NCBI RefSeq assembly: GCF_001748245.1
Contig: NZ_BDFO01000001.1
Location: 6,043,346-6,107,345 of the forward strand
Length of the DNA stretch: 64,000 bases
Direction: 5' to 3'
Origin: Oligoflexus tunisiensis
GTDB taxonomy: Bacteria > Bdellovibrionota_B > Oligoflexia > Oligoflexales > Oligoflexaceae
Made by a program: the position numbers and the translations under genes. A model generated the notes under the pieces. It did not search any database, had not been told where the DNA came from, and was given only the letters and a program-made list of their open reading frames with translations. Of the stretch, positions 1-9,134 are shown piece by piece (position 1 is the stretch's first letter; each line of letters begins with the position of its first letter).

Positions 1-2505
1 CCGGTCAAGGATTTACAGGAACTCGAAACCCGCCTCGCCACAGAATCCTGCGCCGTGCCGGTGAAGGAGTCCTTTTTTGGGTCCGTAATCGGCCTGCTCA
101 AGGATTTTTGGAAACAGCTCAGCACCATCTTTATTCGCACCGCACCGCTCATGCTGGTGGCTGGATTTCTCGGGGCTTCTCTGAGCCACCTCGTGCCTCT
201 GGATGCCCTGCAAGGACAGGGTGGGTTCATTCCCATGGTCATCGCGGCCACAGTAGGTTTGATTCTTCCCGTGCCGATGGCCTTTGATGTGGTCTTGACC
301 AATGCCCTTTTCTCGGCCGGCCTGCCCCAGAATGTCGCCATGGTTCTCCTGCTCAGCCTCGGCGTTTACAGCTTTTATTCCTTCATGATCACCTGGCAGA
401 GTGCCTCCCGGCGCTGGGCGCTTTATATTGCGGGCGGTCTTTGGATGTTGATCATTCCGATCGGCCTGCTTTCTCCCGTTCTGCATGAAAAATTCTATAT
501 GGACCCCAATATCGAAGACTTCCGCGCCCTGACCGCCGCATCATCCGGTACAACGAGCAGTCAGGCAACCGCGTCGCTGGCAGCCAAGGCTGAACCGGGT
601 CGTCCTCTGCCGCCTATGGAAGAGATCAGGGTGGGTGACACCACTCTGCAGCGCATGCCCTTCTTTCCCAAACAGGGTGACTCTGGAAAATTTGTTCAGC
701 ATGAAGGCCCCGAGCTGGGTCTGAAGCGCGGTTTCATGTATACGATGCGCGATTATCCGGATCCCTTCTGGGTGGGTCGTGGAACCGCTGCGGGTGACTT
801 TGATAAGGACGGTTGGGTGGATGTGGCTCTTGGCAGCGACCAGGGCCCCTTGCTCTATCGCAACGTCGGTGGCCGCTTTGTCGAAGTGCCTTTGACGATT
901 CCAGCCCTTCAGGGTGCCCGCGTTTTCGGAGTGGCGTTCGTCGACCTTGACAGTGACACCTGGCCGGATCTTTTCCTCACCACATTCCATCGCGGCAATC
1001 ATTGGATCCGTAACAACCAGGGGCAATTTGAAACGACCGCCTCGCCCGTTCCCAACGGGGATGGTGTGCTGACGGTGGCGCCGGCCTTTGCTGATCTCAA
1101 CGGGGATGGTCGCATTGATATTTTCAACGGCAACATGGTTCTTGGAATCGCCACCGGTTTCCGGGCCTACGGCAACGGCCGTAAAAACGGGATCACCTGG
1201 AACCAGCCGGATGGTTTTGTCTTCGAAGCTCTGCAGGGTGTGGATGATGGCGAAACCATGGCCTCCCTCGTCAGTGACATCAATGGGGATGGTTTCCTCG
1301 ATCTCTATGAGAACAATGACTTTGTGGTTCCAGATTATCTGTATTTTGGCAGCAGGAATGGTCTGCGCCGCCTGAAGGCTCCCGGCATTACCGGCTTCCC
1401 CACACCCTATTTTTCGATGTCCGTGGATACGGCGGATATCAACAACGATCTCCGCATGGATCTTCTGATCACAGGAACCATCGCCGCGAGCCAGGATCTC
1501 GGTGATCAGGCGATCGACGGCGTTCAGGCGGTCGACTACAAAAAGGCCAAGGACAAGGTGGAATACTGTGATCGCATCCAGGATCCTGATTACCGGCTCA
1601 ACTGTCAGCGCAACCGTCGCGCGGATCATTTGATTCCCTTCCATCGCATCAAGAATCTCAATGTCCGCGACTGTCTGAAGATCGAGGACGCGGATCAACG
1701 TGATTCCTGTCTTCTGAGCATGATGTGGATGATCGTCACCAACAACGATGAACAATGCGATTGCGAGGAGCGCTATGGCTTCGATCCTCGCGTGCTCGAA
1801 GTGTGTCAGCTGATGCGGAAAGCCGGCGCCTTTTACAAGCGCGAACAGTATGCGCAGGAAGCCCCCCAGACGGACCGGGCCATCCTTTATATGGGTCAGC
1901 CGGATGGCGGTCTGGGCCAGGTCGGCAAGGATCGTTTCAATCATCCGGGCGGCTGGACCTGGTCTTCACGTTTTGTGGATCTGGATAACGACGGCTGGGT
2001 GGATATCTTCAATGCGGAAGGTGCTGTCCGCATGGGTGAGTTCGGCTGGAATGTTTACATGCATAACGAGAACGGGCGCTTTGTGCAGAAGCAGTTCAGC
2101 GCAGGGCTGACCAATGACTTCAACCTCTTCTCCTTCGTTATGATCGACTATGATCACGATGGTGATCTGGATATCATCGGCAACGGCTCGGAAGGTCCGG
2201 TTCAGGTCTATGAAAACCAAAGTGCAGGCGCGCATCATAGCATCGCCTTTGCCTTGAACAGCAAAAGCGGCAACACCGCAAACCTGAATGCCCGCGTGAT
2301 CGTGCATCCCAAGTCAGGGCCGGCTCAGATTCGGGAAATCAAGGCTGGCGGTGGCTATCAGAGCGTGGACGCGCCCTGGCTTTACTTTGGCCTGGGTCAG
2401 GAATCCGAAGTGACCAAAGTCGAAGTGCAGTGGCCGAATGGCAGCAAGCAGGAGATTCAGGGTCCGCTTCAGGCGAATGCCCTGTATCGCATCGAAGGTC
2501 CTTGA
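1..2505 (+). CDS. Permease-like membrane domain fused to FG-GAP/VCBS repeats and an ASPIC/UnbV domain (5' end outside window)
   Basis: The frame is open from base 1, so the start lies upstream; the GTG at 55 is probably internal. The first ~150 visible residues hold about four or five hydrophobic segments resembling the second half of an ArsP_1/DUF318-type permease, but the place where relatives carry a Cys-Ser-Cys motif reads PVPMAFDV. From about base 760 come FG-GAP/VCBS repeats with calcium-binding-like loops (DFDKDGWVD, DLNGDGRID, DINGDGFLD, DLDNDGWVD, DYDHDGDLD). Two Cys-rich motifs (C-x-[RK]-I-x-D-x-D-x-R-x-x-C) interrupt them near 1567-1713. The end (VQWPNGSKQEIQGP) is a typical ASPIC/UnbV domain as in CRTAC1-like proteins. 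The likely topology is membrane permease with a large extracytoplasmic propeller; substrate unknown. Confidence 0.8.
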   Translation, partial: PVKDLQELETRLATESCAVPVKESFFGSVIGLLKDFWKQLSTIFIRTAPLMLVAGFLGASLSHLVPLDALQGQGGFIPMVIAATVGLILPVPMAFDVVLTNALFSAGLPQNVAMVLLLSLGVYSFYSFMITWQSASRRWALYIAGGLWMLIIPIGLLSPVLHEKFYMDPNIEDFRALTAASSGTTSSQATASLAAKAEPGRPLPPMEEIRVGDTTLQRMPFFPKQGDSGKFVQHEGPELGLKRGFMYTMRDYPDPFWVGRGTAAGDFDKDGWVDVALGSDQGPLLYRNVGGRFVEVPLTIPALQGARVFGVAFVDLDSDTWPDLFLTTFHRGNHWIRNNQGQFETTASPVPNGDGVLTVAPAFADLNGDGRIDIFNGNMVLGIATGFRAYGNGRKNGITWNQPDGFVFEALQGVDDGETMASLVSDINGDGFLDLYENNDFVVPDYLYFGSRNGLRRLKAPGITGFPTPYFSMSVDTADINNDLRMDLLITGTIAASQDLGDQAIDGVQAVDYKKAKDKVEYCDRIQDPDYRLNCQRNRRADHLIPFHRIKNLNVRDCLKIEDADQRDSCLLSMMWMIVTNNDEQCDCEERYGFDPRVLEVCQLMRKAGAFYKREQYAQEAPQTDRAILYMGQPDGGLGQVGKDRFNHPGGWTWSSRFVDLDNDGWVDIFNAEGAVRMGEFGWNVYMHNENGRFVQKQFSAGLTNDFNLFSFVMIDYDHDGDLDIIGNGSEGPVQVYENQSAGAHHSIAFALNSKSGNTANLNARVIVHPKSGPAQIREIKAGGGYQSVDAPWLYFGLGQESEVTKVEVQWPNGSKQEIQGPLQANALYRIEGP

Positions 2506-2510
2506 TCACA

Positions 2511-2538
2511 AAGGGCCGCGGCTTCGGCTGCGGCCTTT
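2511..2538. terminator. Bidirectional intrinsic terminator with TTCG tetraloop
   Basis: Bases 2511-2522 pair with 2527-2538 (AAGGGCCGCGGC against GGCTGCGGCCTTT, with two G-T pairs) around a TTCG loop, followed on the plus strand by T/A-rich sequence. It lies between the convergent permease fusion and the DUF4105 gene and overlaps the stop codon of the latter. Confidence 0.8.
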
Positions 2539-4327
2539 AAAAAAACTGCCCCACACCCGCCAGGGTTTGCCAGCTTTCCTCCCGCACCAATCGCCATTCC
2601 AGCTGCCAGCGACGATTGAGACTCCACCTTTGTTCCCAGGTCCAATCCCAACGCAATCCCTGCGATGTTGCCTGCGCCTTGCGGGGCCGAATTTCCAAAA
2701 GCTGACGCCACCGCGCGGTCCAGGCCTGGTACCAGCCCAGGCGCATCTCAGCCTCGATTCCGGTTATGGTAAGATTCATCCCCGGCAAAACATAAAAGAG
2801 CGAGCGATCCGCAGCCCATTCCCAGGCCAGACCATAGCCGCCGCGGCAATGCGGGCGTGGACCTTCCGCCTCCTTGTGCAGACCGCACGACACCGCCCAG
2901 CTTCCGGCCGGGGCCACGCGTTCAAACGGCGTCAGAGACATCAGGTCGAAGATCTCCAGGTTATAATCAGGGTTCGGCTCGCCTTCCGCCTGCCAAAGAC
3001 GCAAATCAAAAAAATTGATGTGGTAATAAGGATTGAAACCCTGCGGCTCATCCAGAAGGTCATGCAGTCCCCAGCGCAAACGCAGCGCGAGCAGCGACGC
3101 GGTCTGATCCCGTCCGGCCAGCAAACTGAACTTATGCAGCCCATGCGCCAGGAGCGGATTGTTGCCTGCCCGGGTGCGATCCGTGGTCTGTAACGTGGAA
3201 GCCGGAAGGCGGGATCGTGCGAGCAGAATCTGATCCTCCTGGGCCCGCAATTCAATCTGCTCCGCGGGTTCCAGGCCGGCCTTTTTCAGGTTGAGCTGAT
3301 GCATGATGGTATCGAGCAGCCGCGGATCATCCGCCACGGCCACAGAATCGCCAGTCTGTCGCCAGTCCAAAAATTTTTCCTGCTGCTCCGCATTCAAATG
3401 CCGCCAATGGTCATCAAAGATCCGCTTCTGGGACGGCCAGAACGCATCCCGGGACGGCCCCACCACCTCCGCCACCGTTTGCATGACCGCCTGGGGCAAA
3501 ACAAGCCCAGGAATGCGATCCCGCAGATTCCAGTTCGGACGCACAGCCTCCAGAATTTCGAGCAGCATCGTCGAGCAGTTCACATGCGTGAAATAGTAAG
3601 GGGACGAGGCCCGATGGATCAGCTCCCAGACATGAGCCAAAAACAACTCCCGTTCCATCGGACTCAAGTGAATTTCCAGTTCCCAAAGATCGCGATTCTC
3701 GGCATAGGCATAGGTATTCACAAGCTCGTAATAAGGCTGCAGAACAAAGAACCCGGGATAACCGCCGAAGAGCCCGTGGACCATATACGACACCGGATCA
3801 TCCTCGGGATCGTGGCGGGCCAGAAAACCGATTCCATAGTCGAGCAGAGGCAGACCGGACTCAGCCTGATCCTCCGGCATGGGCTCATGCAGATTCAGCT
3901 TTAAAATATTATGCCCCAGCACCGAGGCAGGATTGCCGGCATAGGCCGTGGAATAAACAAGGCTGAGCGAATGAAACGAAAGACCCTTCTTCCATTCCAC
4001 ATAATCAGGGCAGGGAGCAGCGGGCCAGGTCTGTCCGGAAAGTTTTTGATAAAGCAGAACGCGGGCTGGAAAGCGACAGGCGATGGTCTTCTGCGCCGCG
4101 GGATCCCAGGTTCCGGCCAGGGTCTTCCATTCAGCCTCGGGGTCCCTGGCCCCTGCGGAGCTCAGAAAAAATTCAGGGGAGGTGATGCTGCTCAATAAGG
4201 AACCCGACCAGGTGCTTTGATAGTGCAGAAGACGCAACCAGGACGGGTGAAGGCCCGGCGCAGAGGTCTGCGCCCTGGCGATCGAAGCCATGAGGAACAG
4301 CAGCACACATGCGGAACGCAGTCCCAT
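2537..4327 (-). CDS. DUF4105 (Lnb N-terminal-like) secreted or periplasmic protein
   Basis: 596 residues with an N-terminal signal peptide (hydrophobic run ending ARA-Q near residue 20). The central part carries the DUF4105/Lnb_N hallmarks: a segment around ASVLGHNILKLN with the family's small-residue/His pattern and a later HVNCSTMLLEIL segment with the Asn-Cys-Ser typical of this cysteine-peptidase-like (NlpC/P60-related) fold. The C-terminal ~200 residues are Trp/Arg-rich and look like beta strands, possibly an outer-membrane-associated barrel. The ATG starts one base after the stop of the upstream DUF3015 gene and has no good ribosome binding site of its own, so translational coupling is likely. 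Substrate unknown. Confidence 0.75.
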   Translation of the reverse strand: MGLRSACVLLFLMASIARAQTSAPGLHPSWLRLLHYQSTWSGSLLSSITSPEFFLSSAGARDPEAEWKTLAGTWDPAAQKTIACRFPARVLLYQKLSGQTWPAAPCPDYVEWKKGLSFHSLSLVYSTAYAGNPASVLGHNILKLNLHEPMPEDQAESGLPLLDYGIGFLARHDPEDDPVSYMVHGLFGGYPGFFVLQPYYELVNTYAYAENRDLWELEIHLSPMERELFLAHVWELIHRASSPYYFTHVNCSTMLLEILEAVRPNWNLRDRIPGLVLPQAVMQTVAEVVGPSRDAFWPSQKRIFDDHWRHLNAEQQEKFLDWRQTGDSVAVADDPRLLDTIMHQLNLKKAGLEPAEQIELRAQEDQILLARSRLPASTLQTTDRTRAGNNPLLAHGLHKFSLLAGRDQTASLLALRLRWGLHDLLDEPQGFNPYYHINFFDLRLWQAEGEPNPDYNLEIFDLMSLTPFERVAPAGSWAVSCGLHKEAEGPRPHCRGGYGLAWEWAADRSLFYVLPGMNLTITGIEAEMRLGWYQAWTARWRQLLEIRPRKAQATSQGLRWDWTWEQRWSLNRRWQLEWRLVREESWQTLAGVGQFF

Positions 4328-4328
4328 A

Positions 4329-4811
4329 TCAGGAGCAGGAGGATTGCAGCGCCGGCGAGGTCTGGATCATCCGCGCGGTCGATTCCACCAAGGCATCCGG
4401 TTGAATGGTCAGATAGAGTTCCTTTTCAAAGGCGGCCTGCATCTGTCCTGCAAGGTTATTGCGCCCCAGAGCATCGCAACCAAAGGTGGCGAGATAGGCA
4501 TCAAGGTGACGACCGTGGCCGCGCGCCATGTCCTGACGCAGGATATCATAGCTGCGGGTGGCAAAATGCAGGCTGCGCTGATGCGCTTCGACCAGCGAGT
4601 GTTTGGCGCAATTCGAGGTTCCCAAGGTCATGCCCAGGGTTGAGACCGGAAACAGCACTCCATTGGTGATGGCCCGTCCGATCGATGAAACCATGGAATT
4701 CTGCTTCAGAATGTACCAGCCTGGGCCGCAGCCGCTGCTGCCATCGGCCGCCTGGACGGAACCGCTGGCCACGAGGATAGAAAGGGCAAAGAAAGCTGCT
4801 GATAAGCGCAT
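4329..4811 (-). CDS. DUF3015 family secreted protein
   Basis: 160 residues with a clear signal peptide (cleavage near VQA-A, residue 21). The mature part begins with a SGCGPGW segment and carries an STLG..LGTSNCAKHS stretch, the pattern I associate with DUF3015, a small periplasmic family of unknown function. Five cysteines in the mature part suggest disulfides. The AGGAG in front of the ATG is clear. It is the first gene of a likely two-gene unit with the DUF4105 gene, which starts one base after its stop. Confidence 0.65.
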   Translation of the reverse strand: MRLSAAFFALSILVASGSVQAADGSSGCGPGWYILKQNSMVSSIGRAITNGVLFPVSTLGMTLGTSNCAKHSLVEAHQRSLHFATRSYDILRQDMARGHGRHLDAYLATFGCDALGRNNLAGQMQAAFEKELYLTIQPDALVESTARMIQTSPALQSSCS

Positions 4812-4867
4812 GGCATCTCCTTCAACACAAAAAGCTTTGCATTGATTGTAGCAAATGCCATGCAGGC

Positions 4868-5488
4868 TTAGAAGCCAACGCGCAGAATCTGCAGGATGGC
4901 CTCATAACCGAGAAACGGAATCAGGGCAAATAATGCCGCGTTGAACGCAAACAGCAGATAGCCCAACACCAGAAGAAGACCATCGCCTTCCAGCAAAGCG
5001 ACGGAGAGACAAACGATGGCGGCGGCCGGAGGCGCATTGGTGCCTGGAGGCAGCGGCAAGGCCAGCAGGGCACCACAGCCTGTGATCATGACTCCAGCGG
5101 CGGCCTTGAAAACCGAATTTTTATGAATCCAGTGATAGCGCGGCCGGATGAACCTTTCGATCTTTTGCAGGAACCGACGGGCTGCCCGACAGAAGCGGCG
5201 CAGCATATCCTCAGGAATCCGCCGATGCACCCATTTTTGTGGGAGCCAGGGTTTCCAACCCGTGCTGAGACTGAAGCCAAAGATCACGATCAAAATACCA
5301 AATGGAATCGACAGCCCTGGCATCGGGATGGGCAAAAGGAAAGGCCCGGCCAGGAGTAAAGTCAGCATGGCCTCGCCACGCCCGTGAATGTGGTCGAGGA
5401 TCCGCTGCAGCGTAATGCTGCCGTGATCGCAGAGATCCTCGATTTCCTGAAACTCGCGGGAAAGGCTGTGGGCGTCATGTCCATTCAA
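4868..5488 (-). CDS. ExoD-family membrane protein
   Basis: 206 residues matching the ExoD (exopolysaccharide synthesis) family: an N-terminal soluble helix region, then LLLAGPFLLPIPMPG.SIPFG, a WLP.KWV.RRIP linker and a C-terminal set of hydrophobic helices with PLPPGTNAPPA. Family members are inner-membrane proteins linked genetically to exopolysaccharide production and alkaline tolerance; the biochemical role is unknown. The start is a TTG at 5488 with a GGAG about 9 bases upstream; the nearby ATG is out of frame. It lies upstream of the DUF3015 gene on the same strand (56-base gap). Confidence 0.75.
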   Translation of the reverse strand: MNGHDAHSLSREFQEIEDLCDHGSITLQRILDHIHGRGEAMLTLLLAGPFLLPIPMPGLSIPFGILIVIFGFSLSTGWKPWLPQKWVHRRIPEDMLRRFCRAARRFLQKIERFIRPRYHWIHKNSVFKAAAGVMITGCGALLALPLPPGTNAPPAAAIVCLSVALLEGDGLLLVLGYLLFAFNAALFALIPFLGYEAILQILRVGF

Positions 5489-5733
5489 GGAAAAAGCTCC
5501 GCTTCAAGGTGATCGCAGGCGGGAGAGCCTGCGGGGACCTATCATTAAATCAGGGCGCATGATGGGCGATTAAGAGGGGTAATGCCTTGATTTTATTTAA
5601 GAAAATATTTCATATTCTATTGTTAAAAACGAATAATAATCTCGATTTTATCCATTTTTAGAATAACCATCGGCTGCCGTAAAGATGGAGATTGCACTGC
5701 TGTATGCGCAGTCGCACACAACGGGAGATGTCT
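5489..5733. other. Divergent intergenic region (ExoD-family gene / htpX)
   Basis: Contains a 7-bp-stem hairpin at 5514-5533 (CGCAGGC/GCCTGCG) close to the ExoD-family start and a strongly AT-rich tract at about 5580-5670, which probably carries the htpX promoter. Several weak -35/-10 pairs are possible and I cannot choose one. No ORF of interest. Confidence 0.5.
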
Positions 5734-6648
5734 ATGCAATGGTTTAAACGAATTGGTCTGTTCTTTCTATTAAACATGCTCATTGTGATCAGTCTTTCTG
5801 TGATTGCCAACGTGTTTGGCCTGAACCGTTATCTGACGGCCCAGGGACTGGATATGAGCGCGCTGGCGGTATTCTGCCTCGTCTGGGGTATGGGTGGTGC
5901 CTTTATTTCCCTGGCGCTTTCACGCGTCATGGCCAAGTGGATGATGGGCGTCAAAGTCATTCCGGATAATACCTATGACCAGCGTCTCATCGAGCTGAAG
6001 CAGCTGGTTCATACACTGGCGCGGCAAGCTGGACTGACCACCATGCCGGAAGTTGGTATCTATGAATCCCCTGATATGAATGCTTTCGCAACAGGCCCAA
6101 CCAAATCGCGGGCGCTGGTCGCTGTGTCGACCGGTCTTCTGCACAGCATGAACCAGCGCGAAGTGCGTGGTGTGCTGGCCCATGAGGTCTCGCACATCGC
6201 CAACGGTGATATGGTGACGATGACCCTCCTCCAGGGTGTGGTGAACGCCTTTGTGATGTTCCTGGCCCGTATCATCGCTTACGCTGCCGCTCAATTTTTC
6301 CGTGGCGATGAAGAGGAAGCGCCCTCGATGGGCATTTTCTTTGTGACCCAGATCGTCCTTGAGATCATGTTCATGATTCTCGGTTCGATGCTGATCGCTG
6401 CGTTTTCCCGCTGGCGGGAATACCGGGCTGATGCAGGGGCGGCGCGCCTGGGTGGTCGCGAGAACATGATCGCGGCCTTGGAAGCTCTGAAACGTAACAT
6501 GATGTTGCCCGAGCCGCAGCAGGCAACAGCCGCGGTGCAGACCATGAAAATCGAAGGCGGCCGCAACTCGGGCCTGATGCGCTTTTTTGCAAGCCACCCG
6601 TCGCTCGATGATCGTATCGCCCGTCTGCGGAATCAGCGGGCTGCCTAA
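5734..6648 (+). CDS. htpX: HtpX membrane zinc metalloprotease (M48B)
   Basis: 304 residues from the ATG at 5734, chosen because GGGAG lies 7-8 bases upstream; an in-frame ATG at 5728 is too close to that site. Two N-terminal TM segments, the zinc motif HEVSH (H150-H154), two further TM segments and the third ligand Glu in EYRADA (E229) match HtpX in order and length. HtpX degrades damaged inner-membrane proteins alongside FtsH. The next gene, terC-like, begins 20 bases after the stop, so both may form a membrane-stress operon. Confidence 0.93.
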   Translation: MQWFKRIGLFFLLNMLIVISLSVIANVFGLNRYLTAQGLDMSALAVFCLVWGMGGAFISLALSRVMAKWMMGVKVIPDNTYDQRLIELKQLVHTLARQAGLTTMPEVGIYESPDMNAFATGPTKSRALVAVSTGLLHSMNQREVRGVLAHEVSHIANGDMVTMTLLQGVVNAFVMFLARIIAYAAAQFFRGDEEEAPSMGIFFVTQIVLEIMFMILGSMLIAAFSRWREYRADAGAARLGGRENMIAALEALKRNMMLPEPQQATAAVQTMKIEGGRNSGLMRFFASHPSLDDRIARLRNQRAA

Positions 6649-6668
6649 GACAAGAAAGGATTCGCGTC

Positions 6669-7697
6669 ATGGCTCTCTTTCCGATCGCTGAATACTGGTG
6701 GCTGTACCTGCTCTTTCTGGGCTTTGTCGGCCTCATGATTGTGCTGGACCTCGGTGTCTTTCACCGCAAGGCTCATCGCATTTCCATGAGAGAAGCCGGT
6801 ATTTGGACGGTCGTGTGGATTTCCCTGGCTCTCCTTTTCAACTGGGGGCTGCTGCATTACTCAGCCCACATTTTTGCCAATAACGAGCGTTTGATGGCCA
6901 TCCCGGGTTTTAATCCCGTGCTGGCCTCCCAACAGGTCAGTCTGGAATTTTTAACCGGCTATGTGGTTGAAAAAGCCCTGGCCGTCGATAACATCTTCGT
7001 CTTTATTGTGATCTTCAGTTACTTCGGCATTCCAACGCAGTACCAGCACCGCATCCTCTTTTACGGGATTCTGGGGGCTCTTTTCTTCCGCGGTATTTTC
7101 ATCGCGGTCGGTTCGGTGCTCATGACCTGGCATGCGGTGGTGGTCATCTTTGGTGTGCTGCTGCTCTTCACCGGTTTGAAAATGCTCTTCACACCGGACA
7201 AGGAAGTGGACCCGGAGAAAAATCCCCTCCTGCGGCTGGTGCGGCGCGTGATGCCGGTGACCTCAACCATCCAGGGGCCCAAATTCTTTGTGCGGGAGAA
7301 CGGGGTTCTGATGGCTACGCCGCTCTTCCTTTGCCTGGTGTTCCTGGAATTCTCGGATGTGATCTTCGCGGTGGATTCCATCCCGGCTATCTTTGCCATC
7401 ACCAAAGAGCCGTTCATCGTGTTCACCTCCAATATCTTTGCCATCCTGGGCCTCAGGTCGATGTATTTCCTTTTGGCCAACGTGATGCACAAGTTCCATT
7501 ACCTGAAACATGGTTTGGCTTTTGTTCTGATGTTCGTGGGCCTGAAAATGGTCTGGCTGAATGAGGCGTTCGATGGGAAATTTCCGATTTCCTGGTCGCT
7601 CGGTATCATCTGCGGCATCCTGATGGTTTCCGTTATCGCTTCGCTGCTTTTGAAGCCTCACAGCAAAGAGAGCAGCACAAAAGTACCATCCGCCTGA
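6669..7697 (+). CDS. TerC/Alx-family integral membrane protein
   Basis: 342 residues with about eight or nine TM helices. The family signature is present twice: a GYVVEKALAVDNIFVF segment in the first half and LEFSDVIFAVDSIPAIFAI in the second, with acidic residues inside the membrane. A LRSMYFLL segment follows, as in Alx. TerC/Alx proteins export metals such as manganese and help metallate secreted proteins. E. coli alx is controlled by a yybP-ykoY riboswitch; here the gap to htpX is only 20 bases, so no such element precedes this gene. A strong terminator follows at 7732. Confidence 0.88.
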   Translation: MALFPIAEYWWLYLLFLGFVGLMIVLDLGVFHRKAHRISMREAGIWTVVWISLALLFNWGLLHYSAHIFANNERLMAIPGFNPVLASQQVSLEFLTGYVVEKALAVDNIFVFIVIFSYFGIPTQYQHRILFYGILGALFFRGIFIAVGSVLMTWHAVVVIFGVLLLFTGLKMLFTPDKEVDPEKNPLLRLVRRVMPVTSTIQGPKFFVRENGVLMATPLFLCLVFLEFSDVIFAVDSIPAIFAITKEPFIVFTSNIFAILGLRSMYFLLANVMHKFHYLKHGLAFVLMFVGLKMVWLNEAFDGKFPISWSLGIICGILMVSVIASLLLKPHSKESSTKVPSA

Positions 7698-7731
7698 ACC
7701 CTACAACAAAGTCAGGCATCTTCCAAACTTT

Positions 7732-7768
7732 TGCCCCCCGTGGTTCGCGGACCTGGGGGGCATTTTTC
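7732..7768 (+). terminator. Intrinsic terminator after the terC-like gene
   Basis: TGCCCCCC (7732-7739) pairs with GGGGGGCA (7755-7762), followed by TTTTTCTT. It ends the htpX-terC unit. Confidence 0.85.
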
Positions 7769-7947
7769 TTGACAGCCGGCGGCTAGAGTTCAGACGTTCC
7801 CGCCCCAACCTGCCGAAAGAATTTGAAAAGAATTGCTAAGATCGGATCCTGAAAAGGTTTTTCCAGCCTCCGCAAGCCCCTGTTTTCAGCGAACAAAGGC
7901 CCGAAAATTGCATATTAATCAAACACACAGTTTAGGGAGGCACACAC

Positions 7948-8544
7948 ATGCGCATCACCGCGCTCTCCATCATGCTGTCCGCGGGGCTCTTGTCAGCCTG
8001 TGGCAGCGCCGGTTTTCTTGGAAAAAACAGCTCCGGAGGCGCCGATCAGTCGGCCTTGATCGGGAATCCAGGGGACGCCTTGGATCCCAATGTCGTGGGT
8101 CCCGATTCCGTTGAAGGCGGAAGCGTGGTTTTGGAACCGCCCACGGAAAAGGAAAAGGAATCGATTGCCAACTGCTCGAAAGCCTGGGGGAAGGAACCTC
8201 CCGTAAGTTTTGAAAAGGTTCGCAAGATTTATGCAAACGTCAGCGTCGGCAGCAGCGGCGTCACGCTTCAGGATAAAGCCCAGACGACCGGGGCTTCCCT
8301 CACCCTGCTCTATGCGGGTGTGAATGTCGGCGGCAGCCCGATCTGGGAGCTGACCAACCCCAACGGCTGGTACTGCATCGTGGTGACGGTGAACGTGAAA
8401 ACAGATCTCACCGTGCGACTGGCTCAGACGGGTCATCTTGCCGACAGCAAGGTCGCTGTGAATGTTGGATCCAAGACCGAAGGGGAAGCCGTCAGCGCCA
8501 TTGGAGTCAACGTTGGCAGCAATGTAACGGTGGAACGCATATAA
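7948..8544 (+). CDS. Small lipoprotein of unknown function
   Basis: 198 residues. The N-terminus is a lipoprotein signal with lipobox LSAC (Cys18), then a Gly/Ser-rich linker. The mature part contains the repeated short theme VNVG (GVNVGGSP, VAVNVGSK, IGVNVGSN) spread over the C-terminal half, with two cysteines (in NCSKAW and WYCIVV). I do not recognise a family. The repeat-like beta strands suggest a small beta-solenoid or sandwich. AGGGAGG lies before the ATG. It is separated from its neighbours by a terminator upstream and a 99-base gap downstream, so it is probably monocistronic. Confidence 0.7.
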   Translation: MRITALSIMLSAGLLSACGSAGFLGKNSSGGADQSALIGNPGDALDPNVVGPDSVEGGSVVLEPPTEKEKESIANCSKAWGKEPPVSFEKVRKIYANVSVGSSGVTLQDKAQTTGASLTLLYAGVNVGGSPIWELTNPNGWYCIVVTVNVKTDLTVRLAQTGHLADSKVAVNVGSKTEGEAVSAIGVNVGSNVTVERI

Positions 8545-8643
8545 TCCGGACGGGCCGGGCATCCCCGGTCCAAAAGGCATCTTTACAAATTCTCCGTAAC
8601 GCAGGAATGTCAGGGCTGGTCCCGCTTTTGAGGAGCTTCCACC

Positions 8644-9012
8644 ATGCGCCTGTCTGAAACAACTCTGATCCACAGCCTGATTATCTGGCTGTTGAACGCC
8701 GCGGCCCTGATGGTCACCGCCAATGTCATCAAGGGGATGCATGTCAACGGCTTTACGTCCGCCCTGCTGGCGGCGCTGGTTCTGGCGGTTGCCAATCACT
8801 TCCTGTTGCCCATCCTCACGTTCCTGACGCTGCCGCTAACCGTGGTAACCCTGGGTATCTTCTGGTTTGTGCTTTACGGAGCCATGCTGAAAATTTCGGC
8901 GGCGCTGATCCCTGGCTTTACCATCAATGGCTGGCTGCCGGCGATCATCGGATCGATCGTGCTGACGATTATTCAATGGCTGTTCCGCGCGACCTTTGAA
9001 ACGTTTGCCTAG
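8644..9012 (+). CDS. Phage-holin-family (holin 4_2-like) small membrane protein
   Basis: 122 residues made almost wholly of four TM helices: IIWLLNAAALMVTANVI with the GMHVNGFTSAL turn, ALVLAVANHFLLPIL, LPLTVVTLGIFWFVLYGAMLKI and the Trp-rich end. This is the pattern of the chromosomal 'phage holin family protein' (superfamily IV, YvlD-like) seen in many bacteria outside prophages. No phage genes are nearby, so a lysis role is unlikely; function unknown. GAGGAG lies 8 bases before the ATG. Confidence 0.75.
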   Translation: MRLSETTLIHSLIIWLLNAAALMVTANVIKGMHVNGFTSALLAALVLAVANHFLLPILTFLTLPLTVVTLGIFWFVLYGAMLKISAALIPGFTINGWLPAIIGSIVLTIIQWLFRATFETFA

Positions 9013-9134
9013 GTCCTGCGGGTTTCCCAAGCCGGGGCGGGTGGCGGCCTTCCGGCGGGCAAAATCCACCCTGCATGATTTTAGGGAGGGAATTGCGCTA
9101 CAATAAGGAGGGGCGGTGTTGTCTGCTCTGCTAA

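Noticed and set aside
541..1944. Long open frame antisense to the FG-GAP region
   Set aside because: No start context, low-complexity composition and no family features; a shadow of the plus-strand gene in GC-rich DNA.
6649..6668. yybP-ykoY manganese riboswitch before the terC-like gene
   Set aside because: Only 20 bases separate it from htpX, too short for the element.
8644..9012. Prophage lysis cassette
   Set aside because: The holin-family protein is of the chromosomal type and no other phage gene is near.
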